64,000 nucleotides of DNA, taken from JACRCT01 sp049841135 (GTDB lineage Bacteria > Myxococcota > Myxococcia > Myxococcales > UBA5297). A model generated the notes under the pieces. It was given only the letters and a program-made list of their open reading frames with translations, did not search any database and was not told the origin of the DNA. Positions 45,808 to 54,599 of the stretch are shown piece by piece. How positions within the stretch are numbered: position 1 is the stretch's first letter; every line of letters begins with the position of its first letter. The position numbers and the translations under genes were made by a program. The stretch covers positions 124,001-188,000 of the forward strand of contig JASGHK010000002.1 of assembly GCA_049841135.1 (NCBI GenBank), given 5' to 3'.

Positions 45808-47115
45808 ATGGGTGCCTATCTTCAGCAAGCCTCCGGGAATGCCTCTGCCGAGGTCCTCGTTCAAACCGGCGGTCGCTCGATCGTCGTCCTCCCCAGCCTG
45901 CTGCGATCGTTCGAACAAGGCCAGCGAGAGTCCACGGTGCGAAACGCCTTCAAGATGGCCGCGTGGATCCTGGTTCTTGGCTTCTTGGGAATGGAGGGGG
46001 CTGCCCTCTACCTCGTGGACCAGCTCATACCTCGGTGGGGCGCGACTGGAGGCGGCCGCAGCCTTCACAAAGAGCTTCGCAAACTCCACCAGGGCGACGC
46101 GCCGTGCTTGCGCTATTCCGGGAAGATTCCCCCACACCAAGCGACAGACACTGCGAAGGCCCTGCTGCAAGCGGGCGTGACGCGCAACGAGCTTTCCGAC
46201 CTGTCCGGCTACCTCAAGGGCTGGACCGACGCGATGGAGCGACCGCACCACCAAGCGAGCGCCGAGGATGAACTGATCGATGCGCTCCTGCCCGGATACG
46301 GGCTGGTGGGCTCCGTCGTGAGGCGACTCGTCAAGGGTAGACTCGCCAAGGCTTCCAGCGACGCCAGGACCTACCCATTGGCGAGAGCCACTGCGGTCTG
46401 GGCGCGGTTCTCCGAGGAGCAGCGGCAAGCCGTGCGCGCAGCCCACGCGGCGCATCCCGCGGCGTTCGGCGACGACGCCCTCCTAGACGTGGCTGGCGCG
46501 ATGTCCTTGGAAGTGACGAAGGAGCGGCTGGGGAAACTCGCAGCTCGAGTCGAGGAGTACCAGGCCGCGCACGGCCCGCTCGAACGGCTCGACCAGCTCG
46601 GCGCGTCGGGTCCGGAGCTCCAGGACGGCTGGGAGCAAGACATTCTCTTGGAACACAACCGGCTCGTTTCACAGGGCTCGGATCTCCGTCCGGGCGGCGA
46701 CGGGCTCTCAGCCGATTGGGCGAAGGCCTTGGGTGCAGGGGCCGGGCCTCCCACACCGATTCTGGAGAAGCCCGACTGCACGGCGCTGCCGTCGACAAGG
46801 CGGGTCGAGCGCACCGAAGTCCTCGCCGCCCTCGCCCAGGCTGAGACGTCCTCGGGCTCTTTCCTCGTGGACGAGACGAAAGGCATCAACGTCCTCGGCC
46901 TCCGCGCAGGGTCGCTGCCTGCGCGGGCTGGGTTCTGCCAAGGCGACGTGGTGCTCTCGATCGACGGGATCCCGCTGGCCCGGCCGAATGACGAGCGGAT
47001 CCTCTTCTCGAAGTTGGCGGCGTCGCAACAGACCGTCTTCGGCATCCTTCGCCACGGAGCGGAAGGCGAGCTGGCAGTGGTCGTGGAGCAGCCAGCTACC
47101 GCGGCTTCCCCATGA
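45808..47115 (+). CDS. PDZ-domain protein with pseudopilin-like segment
   Basis: 435 residues. One transmembrane helix (about 50-70, AAWILVLGFLGMEGAALYLV), a helical middle, a stretch resembling the C-terminal loop of type II secretion pseudopilins (DGWEQDILLEHNRLVSQGSD, then PGGDGLSADW; about 275-310), and a PDZ domain near the C-terminus (about 355-430; VLGLRAGSLPARAGFCQGDV, VLSIDGIPLARPNDE). GspC-type PDZ domains act in type II secretion; this may be a related accessory protein, but no other gsp gene is near. The last residues lie in a 48-base stretch shared with the M20 peptidase gene 3' end. The gap 45651-45807 upstream has no gene. Confidence 0.65.
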   Translation: MGAYLQQASGNASAEVLVQTGGRSIVVLPSLLRSFEQGQRESTVRNAFKMAAWILVLGFLGMEGAALYLVDQLIPRWGATGGGRSLHKELRKLHQGDAPCLRYSGKIPPHQATDTAKALLQAGVTRNELSDLSGYLKGWTDAMERPHHQASAEDELIDALLPGYGLVGSVVRRLVKGRLAKASSDARTYPLARATAVWARFSEEQRQAVRAAHAAHPAAFGDDALLDVAGAMSLEVTKERLGKLAARVEEYQAAHGPLERLDQLGASGPELQDGWEQDILLEHNRLVSQGSDLRPGGDGLSADWAKALGAGAGPPTPILEKPDCTALPSTRRVERTEVLAALAQAETSSGSFLVDETKGINVLGLRAGSLPARAGFCQGDVVLSIDGIPLARPNDERILFSKLAASQQTVFGILRHGAEGELAVVVEQPATAASP

Positions 47116-47143
47116 CCTCCGTGAGCTCGACGCCGATGAGCAG
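47096..47143 (-). pseudogene. Internally deleted copy of the M20 peptidase 3' end
   Basis: On the minus strand the fragment reads ELLIGVELTEVMGKPR and stops. The intact peptidase (51008-52411) ends with ALLIGVED, then 30 further residues, then LAEVMGKPR. So 33 bases match 51008-51040, followed directly by 18 bases that match 51131-51148; about 90 bases are missing between, at a shared CTC. It overlaps the end of the PDZ gene. Confidence 0.75.
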
Positions 47144-47184
47144 CTCCGAGACGAAGGCCCGTCGACTCCCCGAGGAGGCGAAGC

Positions 47185-50100
47185 TCAGGGCTTGAGCCGA
47201 GCGCTGAAGGAGAACTGTCCGCACGCGCCCGAGACGCCGGCGACCACGAGGTAGTACCGGGTCAGCGGAACGGTGTTGGTGAACTCGAACGTGCTGATGC
47301 TGCCCGCGGCCCACGCGTACGAGAAGCAGCTGGCGAACTCAGGGCCGGAGAAAGCGACGACGTAGATCTGGTCGGCGTAGTCCGAGCTGTTCCGCCGCAC
47401 CTCGAGCGTCTCCCCCATGGGCACGTCGATCGCGTAGTAGCGGTCCCTCGCCAGGGTCCTGCACGGCGAGCTGTCGTGGGTGGTGTAGGCGCAGGTGGAG
47501 CCCATCGCCCCGCTCCAGTTCGTACTGAGCGACAGGGGCGTCGCGTCGAGGATGGTGTCGCCCTTCTCCAGCGGCTCGTAGCGCAGGAGAAGGTCGAAGG
47601 TCTGGCCGTAAGGGACGACGCTGTCCACCACCACCAGAACGTCCCGGGCCGTCCCCGTGAAGTTGTAGAAGCGGGCGGTGTTCTCCCCGTCCAGGTCCCA
47701 GCCCGTCGTCTGCTGCCTCGCCCAAGCCTCCTTGGTGCTTGCCAGGCAGGTCGGCGCCGCGCAGTCGGTCGCGGCGTCGAGGATGGAGACGTGGAGAAGC
47801 GGGGGCGCGGCGGCGGGGTCCGGGATGTACGAGGGCCATGGGATCTTGGCCGTGACCGACAGGGCACCATAGGCGGGCGTCGTGGCGCGGTAGACGCGGT
47901 CGGGCCCGACCTGGAAGTCGCACGAACCCGCGGGGTAGTCGTCGCGGAAGCCGGCGAGCGTCACGCCCGTCCGATCGCCGTTGAGCAGCTCGGGCTGCGC
48001 GCAGACGTCACCGGCGGCGCCGGTGGGGAGCGGCGTGGCGCTCACCGCGACCGAGAAGGGGCTCAGGGTGGCAAAGGCGTCGGTGTCGACCAGGAGGATG
48101 AGCTTCTTGGGCGCCGAGCTGCCGTTGACGAAGGCGAGCTGGTTGACGCCCGTCGCGGCCTGGTTCAGGTAGCAGACCGGGTACCCGTTGCACACGCTGG
48201 TCAGGTTGGAGGCGCTGCCGTCCAGGAGCTCGAGGTAGGTCTTCATCGTGCCCTGCGGCGTCAGGGTCACGGTGAGGGTGCTGTTGGCCGGGGCCTCCAC
48301 CATCCAGGCGCGGTCCAGGCCGTTGCTCCCCGCGCAGTAGGTCTGGCCCGTCGGCGACGTCCCGCCGGAGTGGCTGTAGGTGTTCTCGAAGCCCGTCAGC
48401 GTCTGCCCGGTCAGGGTCTGTCCCACCGCGATCAGCGGCGCGTCGTAGCAGTAGTCGCCCAGACGGTGGGTGCACCGGTCCGTGAAGAAGTCGCAGGAGA
48501 ACCCCGCCGGACAGGACGCGGGAGCGCCCCAGTCGGTGCAGCCGTTGGCGGACACGCAGGTCTGGATCTGGGTTGCGCTGCACCGGGTGGCGCCGGCAGT
48601 GCAGGCCGCGCCCGAGCAGGCAGCGCAGGCGGTTCCGGTGCAAGTCTGACCCGTCGGGCAGCTCCTGGCGGTTCCCCACTCCGTGCAGCCGTCCAGGTTG
48701 GCGTCCGCGCAGGTCTGCACCTGCGAGCCGCTGCACCGGGTCGCGCCGCTCGTGCACTCGCTCGAGCACGACGCGCACGCCGTGCCGACGCAGGTCTGGG
48801 TCCCCGGGCAACTCGCGGCGGCGCCCCACTCCGTGCAGCCGTCGGCGTTGGCGTCGGCGCAGGTCTGCAGCTTCCCGTCCACGGTGCAGCGGGTCGAGCC
48901 CGACGGGGAGCAGGTGCTGGAGCAGGAGCCGGGATCGGCCCCGGGGGTCGCGGCTCCGGAGGTGAAGTCGCTTGCGTTGTCGTCGGTGTCCTGGTGCGCG
49001 GCGCTCCGCGACAAGCTCTTGCCGTTGGTGGCCGTGCCCGCGGGCGTCCCCTCGCCCGCCGCGACGTCGGTGGCGCCAAAGGTCCCGTAGGCGAGCGCGT
49101 CCACCACCCGCCCGTGCCAGCGCAGCTGGAGGGAGTCCGGAGCGTTCTGGAAGTCCACCTTGTCGTCGGAGAGGTCCACCAGGCTCGCCGCAAGGCCGGT
49201 CTTGGAATGCGCGATGACGAAGAAGCCGTCGCTGCCCAGCGCCTTGCCGTCGAGCGCGATGGAGGCGTAGTCGGCCCCGTTGGCGCCGTTGACGGCCACC
49301 ACCGCGAAGCCGTTGAGCGCCAGGCCCGCCGGGCCCCACAGCTCCAGGAACAGGTCGTTGCCCACCGCTCCGTCCGTGCCGGTCGCGTCGTAGACCACCT
49401 CGTTGAGGAGGACCTTGCCCGGCGTCGGCCCCAGCACGCAGGCGCCGGCCTGGCACACCTCGTACGAGGCGCAAGCCGTGGCCGAGGACCAGTCGAGGCA
49501 GGGGTCGGTGTCGAACTCGCCGCAGGAGTGCGTCGCCGCCTGACCGCTGACGCACGCGGCCTCACCGGCCGTGGCGCACTCGTCCGTACAGGCGACGGCG
49601 CAGGCCCCACCGGAACAAGCGGCCCCACCCGCGCAGGGCGCCGCGCCTCCGAGCTCGAGGCACGAGTCCCCGTCGTAGTTGCCGCAGGTCTCGACGCTCT
49701 TGCCGTCCGCCCCGCAGCGCTTGTCGCCGAGGGCGCACTCGTCGGAGCAGCTCGCGACGCACGCGCCCGCCTTGCAGACGTCGCTGCCCGGGCAAGGCGT
49801 GGGCGTCGAGAGATCGAGGCAGGGGTCGGCATCGAACTGGCCGCACTGGCGCACCGACGATCCGTCGGCCGAGCAGGACGCCTGGCCCGAAGACGCGCAC
49901 TCGTCGACGCAAGTGTCGGAGCAGACGCCCTGGCTGCAGCTCTGCGAGGCGGCGCACGCCACCGGCGCGCTCCACTCCAGGCAGGGGTCGGCGTCCTGCT
50001 GGCCGCAGGTGCGGACACCACCCTCGAGACACTCGCGCTCTCCCTGGGCCGGACACTCGTCCGCGCAGGCGCTGGCGCAGGCGCCGTTGCGGCAGGTCTC

Positions 50101-50676
50101 GCCCGGCGGGCACGCCGCCGGGGCCGAGAGGTCGGTGCAGGCATCGTCGTCATAGGAGCCGCAGGTGCGAACCGAGTCGCCGGCGCAGATCGCGGTGCCG
50201 CTCTGGCACTCGTCGGTGCAGGCGACGGTGTCGGGGACGCAGGCGCCGGACTCGCAATGGGTGCTGGTGCCGCACTGCACGCCGCTCCCGAACTCGAGGC
50301 AGGAGTCGCCGTCGAAGTTCCCGCACGTCTGCAGGACGGTCCGACTCGGGCAGAAGCCGCTCCCCGCGATGCACTCGTCGCGGCAGGTGGCCTGGCAGAC
50401 GCCGCCGACGCAAAGGGTTCCGGCCCCGCAGGCGATGGGCTCCGACTGCTCGGCGCAGGGGTCGGAGTCGTACTGCCCGCAGACCCGGTACGCGCCTTCT
50501 CCGGCGCAGACCTTGGCGCCCGGCGAGCACTCGTCGGCGCAGACCTCCGAGGCGTCCGCCGCGAGCGTGCTGGCGTCGGGCTGGGCAACGGAGGCGTCCG
50601 ATCCCGGGGAGGGCGCCGGGTTCGGACATGCGGTCAGCAGGATCGCGGCGGCCAGTGCGGGATGGAGCGTGCGCAT
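47185..50676 (-). CDS. Giant Cys-rich lipoprotein with lamin-tail-like domain
   Basis: 1163 residues from the ATG at 50676. Lipoprotein signal (PALAAAILLTAC), then about 360 residues of Cys-rich repeats (about 40 residues each; for example CADECPAQGERECLEGGVRT and CGQQDADPCLEWSAPVACA), a lamin-tail-like domain (about 425-545, KVLLNEVVYDATGTDGAVGN), a second Cys-repeat block (about 590-730, AASCPGTQTCVGTACASCSS), and three C-terminal beta-sandwich units with Cys pairs (for example YPVCYLN). No catalytic motif is seen. It is probably a large surface or adhesion protein. It is flanked by two copies of the M20 gene 3' end, and may have been inserted there. Confidence 0.8.
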   Translation of the reverse strand: MRTLHPALAAAILLTACPNPAPSPGSDASVAQPDASTLAADASEVCADECSPGAKVCAGEGAYRVCGQYDSDPCAEQSEPIACGAGTLCVGGVCQATCRDECIAGSGFCPSRTVLQTCGNFDGDSCLEFGSGVQCGTSTHCESGACVPDTVACTDECQSGTAICAGDSVRTCGSYDDDACTDLSAPAACPPGETCRNGACASACADECPAQGERECLEGGVRTCGQQDADPCLEWSAPVACAASQSCSQGVCSDTCVDECASSGQASCSADGSSVRQCGQFDADPCLDLSTPTPCPGSDVCKAGACVASCSDECALGDKRCGADGKSVETCGNYDGDSCLELGGAAPCAGGAACSGGACAVACTDECATAGEAACVSGQAATHSCGEFDTDPCLDWSSATACASYEVCQAGACVLGPTPGKVLLNEVVYDATGTDGAVGNDLFLELWGPAGLALNGFAVVAVNGANGADYASIALDGKALGSDGFFVIAHSKTGLAASLVDLSDDKVDFQNAPDSLQLRWHGRVVDALAYGTFGATDVAAGEGTPAGTATNGKSLSRSAAHQDTDDNASDFTSGAATPGADPGSCSSTCSPSGSTRCTVDGKLQTCADANADGCTEWGAAASCPGTQTCVGTACASCSSECTSGATRCSGSQVQTCADANLDGCTEWGTARSCPTGQTCTGTACAACSGAACTAGATRCSATQIQTCVSANGCTDWGAPASCPAGFSCDFFTDRCTHRLGDYCYDAPLIAVGQTLTGQTLTGFENTYSHSGGTSPTGQTYCAGSNGLDRAWMVEAPANSTLTVTLTPQGTMKTYLELLDGSASNLTSVCNGYPVCYLNQAATGVNQLAFVNGSSAPKKLILLVDTDAFATLSPFSVAVSATPLPTGAAGDVCAQPELLNGDRTGVTLAGFRDDYPAGSCDFQVGPDRVYRATTPAYGALSVTAKIPWPSYIPDPAAAPPLLHVSILDAATDCAAPTCLASTKEAWARQQTTGWDLDGENTARFYNFTGTARDVLVVVDSVVPYGQTFDLLLRYEPLEKGDTILDATPLSLSTNWSGAMGSTCAYTTHDSSPCRTLARDRYYAIDVPMGETLEVRRNSSDYADQIYVVAFSGPEFASCFSYAWAAGSISTFEFTNTVPLTRYYLVVAGVSGACGQFSFSARLKP

Positions 50677-51007
50677 GCGGTGGGTCCTTTCGAGGGCTGC
50701 AGCTTCAGTAGCCCGGACCGCACTTTTGTCGCACCGCTCCCCCCGCTCGGAGCGCTGCCGTCCACGCCGGAGCGCCCACGGCGGGCTGGGCATGGGCATC
50801 GCGCCCCACCCGTTAGCCGCTCACTCCCGGAGCAGGGATTCTGGCCTCAATTCAGGACTTGGACCGCGCCATTGCGGCGTCGGTTCGGCGCGGCAGAGGA
50901 GCGCCGCGACGAGTCGTCGGCGATGTCGGTGATCGCCGACATACCTTATGCAGGGATCGCGGAGCCCGCCCGAACCACAGGTTTCCGCGCTGGTCCTCGA
51001 GCAGCTT
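50677..51007. other. Intergenic region with one small hairpin
   Basis: 331 bases without a supported gene. An 8-base stem (TCGGCGAT at 50917-50924 with ATCGCCGA at 50932-50939) lies about 70 bases past the peptidase stop and may serve as a terminator for it, though no T run follows. The promoter of the giant lipoprotein gene must lie in the left part but is not evident. Confidence 0.5.
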
Positions 51008-52411
51008 CTACCGCGGCTTCCCCATGACCTCCGCGAGCTCCTCGTAGAGGTGCACCGCGCTCTTGCAGGCCTTCTCGAAGTCGCCCAGGTGCAGGCTCTC
51101 GTTCTCGGCGTGGGCGTTCGAGTACGGGTCCTCGACGCCGATGAGCAGCGCCGGCACGCCGCCCAGCTCCCGCGCGAACGGCTCGACGAAGCCGATGGAT
51201 CCGCCGCAGCCGATGGCGATGGCCTCGCGGCCGAAGCCGGCCTTCAGCGCTCGCATCGCGGCCTGGAACACCGGCGCGGAGGCGTCCGTGTACCACCAGG
51301 AGCCGTGGCCCTCGACCTTGAGGTCCACCTGCAGGCCCCACGGCACCTGGCTCTTCAGGAACGCGACCAGCGAGTCCGCGACCTTCTTCTCGTCCATGTC
51401 CGGCACGAGCCGGATGCCGACGCGCGCCCACGCCCGGTCGCAGATGATGTTGCGCGCCTCCTTCCGGCTCGAGGCCTGGATGGCGTTGACCGCCAGCGAC
51501 GGGCGCCGCCAGTTGGTCTCGTACGGATGGCGACCGCCCAAGAGCTCGACGCCCTCGAGCAGGCCCGCCTGCTTGCGGTAGTCCGCGACGGTCACCGGCA
51601 GCGACTCGATGGCCTTGCGCTCGGCGTCCGTCGGCGCGCGGACCTGTTCGTAGATGCCGGGGATGGCGATGTCGCCGTTGGGCAGGCTCAGCGCGGCGAG
51701 CATCCGGCACAGCGCCATCGCGGCGTCGGGCACCGGGCCGCCCCACATGCCCGAGTGCACCGCGTGCTCGAGCGCGCGCACCTCGACGTCGGCGGTGACC
51801 ATGCCGCGCAGCGCGGTGGTGATGGACGGCAGCCCGGTGTCGAAGTTGTTGGTGTCGGTGAGCACCATCGCGTCGGCCTGCAGCAGGTCCCGGTACTTCT
51901 GGAGGAACGCCCCCAGGTGCGTCGAGCCGGGCTCCTCCTCGCCCTCGATGAGGACCTTCACGTTGAGCGGCAGCGTCCCGGCCGTGCCCAGCCACGCATC
52001 GATGGCCGCGACGTGGACCAGGATTCCGGACTTGTCGTCGGCAGCGCCGCGGCCGTAGAGCCGGCCTGCGCGGCGCGAGGGCTCGAAGGGCGGCGTCGTC
52101 CACTTCTCCAGATCCCCCGCGGGCTGCACGTCGTGGTGCGCGTAGAGCAGCAGCGTCGGCTTGCCCTTGGCCTCCAGCCACTCGCCGTAGACGTACGGCG
52201 GCGCGCCCTCGACCTCGAGCGTGCGCACGCTCTTGAGGCCGTGGCGGATGAGCAGCGCGACGACGGCCTCGGCGCTCTTCTGGACCTCGCCCGGGTCGAA
52301 GCCCTCGAAGGCGCAGCCCGGGATGCGCACCAGGCGCTCGAGGTCCGCGACGTGCTCTTCGAGACGGCCAGCCAGGTGCCGCAGGGCTGCTTCGGTCTTG
52401 GGTTTCGCCAT
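51008..52411 (-). CDS. M20 family metallopeptidase (dipeptidase)
   Basis: 467 residues. The catalytic and metal residues stand in the usual order: LLLYAHHDVQPAG (His, Asp), GRGAADDKSG (Asp), IEGEEEPGSTHL (Glu pair), VLTDTNN (Asp) and HAENESLHL (final His), with the dimerisation domain in between (TADVEVRALEHAVHSGMWGG). It cleaves di- or short peptides, or related amide substrates, with two zinc ions; no signal peptide, so cytoplasmic. Its 3' end is repeated at 47096-47143. A thioesterase gene begins on the same strand upstream with a 79-base gap, possibly in one operon. Confidence 0.93.
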   Translation of the reverse strand: MAKPKTEAALRHLAGRLEEHVADLERLVRIPGCAFEGFDPGEVQKSAEAVVALLIRHGLKSVRTLEVEGAPPYVYGEWLEAKGKPTLLLYAHHDVQPAGDLEKWTTPPFEPSRRAGRLYGRGAADDKSGILVHVAAIDAWLGTAGTLPLNVKVLIEGEEEPGSTHLGAFLQKYRDLLQADAMVLTDTNNFDTGLPSITTALRGMVTADVEVRALEHAVHSGMWGGPVPDAAMALCRMLAALSLPNGDIAIPGIYEQVRAPTDAERKAIESLPVTVADYRKQAGLLEGVELLGGRHPYETNWRRPSLAVNAIQASSRKEARNIICDRAWARVGIRLVPDMDEKKVADSLVAFLKSQVPWGLQVDLKVEGHGSWWYTDASAPVFQAAMRALKAGFGREAIAIGCGGSIGFVEPFARELGGVPALLIGVEDPYSNAHAENESLHLGDFEKACKSAVHLYEELAEVMGKPR

Positions 52412-52490
52412 GGCGCTGCTCCAGTCCGCCGCGCGAGCGGCGCCGGAGTCTAGGCACCGCCACGCCCGCTCGCCACGCCCACGCGGGGCC

Positions 52491-52928
52491 CTACAGCCCG
52501 TCGACCTCGCGGACCCGCGCGCGCACCGAGGCCGAGAGCGGCGCCTTCTGGCGCTTCTTCAGGTCGTAGGAGACGAGGACCGCCTTGCCGAACGCCACCG
52601 GCTCCCCGTTGGCCTTGTCCAGCACCAGGTGCTCCCACTCCAGGCTGGTCGTGCCCACGCGGACCACTCGCACGCGGACCTCGAGGGTCGCCGGGTACTC
52701 GACGCTGCGCAGGTAGTCGACCTCGGCGTGAGCCAGCACCGGCGTCGCGCCCTCCTGCTCGAGGCGCAGGTCGGGACCCACGTCGAAGTAGGCGATGCGG
52801 CCGGACTCGAAGAAGGTGAGGTAGCAGGCGTTGTTGACGTGGCCCAGCGCGTCCATGTCGCCCCAGCGGACGGGGACGTCCACCTTGACCTTGAAGAGCG
52901 AGGCGGCGGGTACGGCGGGCGGCGGCAT
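52491..52928 (-). CDS. Acyl-CoA thioesterase, hot-dog fold (YbgC/FadM type)
   Basis: 145 residues from the ATG at 52928 (MPPPAVPAASLFKVKVDVPV). RWGDMDALGHVNNACYLTFF is the active-site segment of the YbgC/FadM group, with the catalytic Asp in the GDMD stretch, and YDLKKRQKAPLS follows near the end. It hydrolyses acyl-CoA thioesters. An ATG at 52976 would add 16 residues, but the chosen start fits family length. It stands divergent from the microcompartment operon, whose aldehyde dehydrogenase makes acyl-CoA; a link is possible but untested. Confidence 0.88.
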   Translation of the reverse strand: MPPPAVPAASLFKVKVDVPVRWGDMDALGHVNNACYLTFFESGRIAYFDVGPDLRLEQEGATPVLAHAEVDYLRSVEYPATLEVRVRVVRVGTTSLEWEHLVLDKANGEPVAFGKAVLVSYDLKKRQKAPLSASVRARVREVDGL

Positions 52929-53039
52929 GGCTGCTCCGAGGCGAAGAAGGGGGCTCTTCCTAGCACGGCTGGGCACCCAAAACGCTCGTCCGCGCGCGTG
53001 TGAGAGCAGGCCATGCGCTGGGTGCGTTGAATCGGTTGC

Positions 53040-53068
53040 TTGTCAGGTCGGCGACGATTCGCTAGAAA
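53040..53068 (+). promoter_or_regulatory. Promoter of the microcompartment operon
   Basis: TTGTCA (53040-53045) and TAGAAA (53063-53068) with a 17-base spacer, about 33 bases upstream of the first shell gene. The -35 has 5 of 6 consensus bases, the -10 four. Confidence 0.55.
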
Positions 53069-53101
53069 TGTCCGGCCTTTTTCCCCCTTTCTGGAGAGGA
53101 C

Positions 53102-53740
53102 ATGGCGACCACCCTTCGGGCTTTCGTCTTCCTGGATTCACTTCAGCCCCAGCTTGCCGCGCACGTCTGCACCACCAGCCGCGGCTACTTCCCCGTCCCC
53201 GGAGTCGCGTCGCTCTACACGGAGATCGCCCCTGGTATGGCGATCCACCAGGTGATCGACACGGCGCTCAAGGGCACCTCCGTCCAGCCTGCCACCCTCG
53301 TCGTCGAGCGCGCCTACGGCATGCTCGAGGTGCACCACGAGGACAAGGGCGAGGTCCGCACCGCCGGCGACGCCATCTTGGGCTTCCTCGGCAAGAAGGA
53401 GTCGGACCGCATCAAGCCGAAGATCATCTCGAACACCATCATCCGCGCCATCGAGCCGATGCACGCGATGATCCTCGACAAGATCCGCTTCGGCTCGATG
53501 ATCGAGCCCGGCCAGTCGCTCTTCATCCTCGAGACCGAGCCGGCCGCCTACGCGGTGCTGGCCGCCAACGAGGCGGAGAAGGCCGCGAACATCAAGCTGG
53601 TCGACGTCACTCCGTTCGGCGCCTTCGGCCGTCTGTACCTGGCCGGCAGCGAGGCGGAGATCGACAGCGCCGCGCAGGCCGCCATCCAGGCCCTGCAGGC
53701 GATCACCGGCGTCGAGTCGGGTTCGGGCAAGGACAAGTAG
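53102..53740 (+). CDS. BMC-T trimeric shell protein (tandem BMC domains, large type)
   Basis: 212 residues with two BMC domains. N-terminus MATTLRAFVFLDSLQPQLAA; the first half contains VERAYGMLEVHHEDKGEVR, the second LFILETEPAAYAVLAANEAE and TPFGAFGRLYLAGSEAEID. It is strikingly like the second BMC-T of Haliangium ochraceum (family knowledge recalled, not computed), a type that can stack as double trimers with gated pores for larger metabolites. It builds part of the polyhedral shell. GGAGAG precedes the ATG. First gene of the BMC operon. Confidence 0.93.
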   Translation: MATTLRAFVFLDSLQPQLAAHVCTTSRGYFPVPGVASLYTEIAPGMAIHQVIDTALKGTSVQPATLVVERAYGMLEVHHEDKGEVRTAGDAILGFLGKKESDRIKPKIISNTIIRAIEPMHAMILDKIRFGSMIEPGQSLFILETEPAAYAVLAANEAEKAANIKLVDVTPFGAFGRLYLAGSEAEIDSAAQAAIQALQAITGVESGSGKDK

Positions 53741-53825
53741 TCGCAGCTTGCGGATCGCCGACCATCCGGCCGGCAAGACTTTTGGCACCAACCACACGTA
53801 GCCGCATCCACCGGAGGAGAAGCAC

Positions 53826-54134
53826 ATGGCAGAGGCACTGGGTCTGATCGAAACGAAGGGCTTCGTCGGCATGGTCGAGGCGTCCGACGCGATGGTGAAG
53901 GCGGCCAAGGTCGAGCTGGTGGGCTACGAGAAGATCGGCGGCGGCTACGTGACCGCCATCGTCCGCGGCGACGTCGCGGCGGTGAAGGCGGCGACCGAGG
54001 CCGGCGCCCGCGGCGCCGAGCGCGTGGGCGAGCTGGTCAGCGTGCACGTGATTCCGCGCCCCCACGCCAACATCGACCTCGTCCTCCCGCTGGGCCGCCT
54101 GGCCCAGGCCAAGGCCGAGCTCGGCATCAAGTAG
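53826..54134 (+). CDS. BMC-H hexameric shell protein
   Basis: 102 residues, one BMC domain: MAEALGLIETKGFVGMVEAS, AAKVELVGYEKIGGGYVTAI, RGDVAAVKAATEAGARGAER, VHVIPRPHANIDLVLPLG. The Lys and Arg at the hexamer interface (KAAKVEL, IPRPH) are conserved. BMC-H hexamers form the flat facets of the shell and are usually the most abundant part. The pore loop GYEKIGGGY is short and glycine-rich. GGAGGA precedes the ATG. Confidence 0.96.
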   Translation: MAEALGLIETKGFVGMVEASDAMVKAAKVELVGYEKIGGGYVTAIVRGDVAAVKAATEAGARGAERVGELVSVHVIPRPHANIDLVLPLGRLAQAKAELGIK

Positions 54135-54214
54135 TCGCAGGTCCGCAGCCTCCGCGCTCCCGGATCGCCGGCTTCGTGCCGGCGCTCGGGGCCGGCCGCT
54201 CAACGAACATCGGG

Positions 54215-54242
54215 GGCCGCCCGGCACGCCGGCGGCCTTCCT
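54215..54242 (+). promoter_or_regulatory. Hairpin between BMC-H and BMC-P genes
   Basis: GGCCGCC (54215-54221) pairs with GGCGGCC (54231-54237), nine-base loop, followed by TTCCTT. It lies 80 bases after the BMC-H stop and 53 before BMC-P, and could work as a weak terminator or stability hairpin that lowers expression of the genes after it. Confidence 0.5.
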
Positions 54243-54289
54243 TGCGCCCGTTCGGAGGAATCGTCCGACGGCGCACACGGAGCCGCACC

Positions 54290-54577
54290 ATGAACATGGG
54301 ACTCGTCGTGGGGACCGTCGTCGCCACGCGCAAGGAAGACGAGCTTTCCGGCCTCAAGTTCCTCGTGGTGCGCGCCATCGACCTCGAGGGCAAGCCGACC
54401 AATACGCAGGTGGTCGCCATCGACTCGGTGGGCGCCGGCGTGGGCGAGATGGTGCTGTGGTGCGCCGGCTCGTCGGCGCGGCAGACCAAGGTCACCAAGG
54501 ACCGGCCGGTCGACGCGACGATCATGGCGATCGTCGACACCGTCGAAGTGAACGGCCAGGTCAAGTACCAGAAGTAG
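54290..54577 (+). CDS. BMC-P pentameric vertex protein (EutN/CcmL family)
   Basis: 95 residues, usual family length. MNMGLVVGTVVATRKEDELS, SVGAGVGEMVLWCAGSSARQ, VTKDRPVDATIMAIVDTVEV. The EutN/CcmL fold caps the 12 vertices of the shell as pentamers. The N-terminal GLVVGTVVATRK matches known BMC-P proteins. It starts at the ATG at 54290 with GGAGCC upstream; the second Met (54296) could also serve. The 22-base gap to the aldehyde dehydrogenase gene is short, consistent with one transcript. Confidence 0.95.
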   Translation: MNMGLVVGTVVATRKEDELSGLKFLVVRAIDLEGKPTNTQVVAIDSVGAGVGEMVLWCAGSSARQTKVTKDRPVDATIMAIVDTVEVNGQVKYQK

Positions 54578-54599
54578 TCGCGCAAGGCCCGAGGAGCCC

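Noticed and set aside
50165..50932. Open frame on the plus strand opposite the giant lipoprotein
   Set aside because: No start context and no similarity; mirrors the Cys-rich repeats on the other strand.
54176..54289. Longer start for BMC-P
   Set aside because: The extension covers the GC hairpin, and all family members start at the M-x-x-G-x-V-V-G motif, as at 54290.
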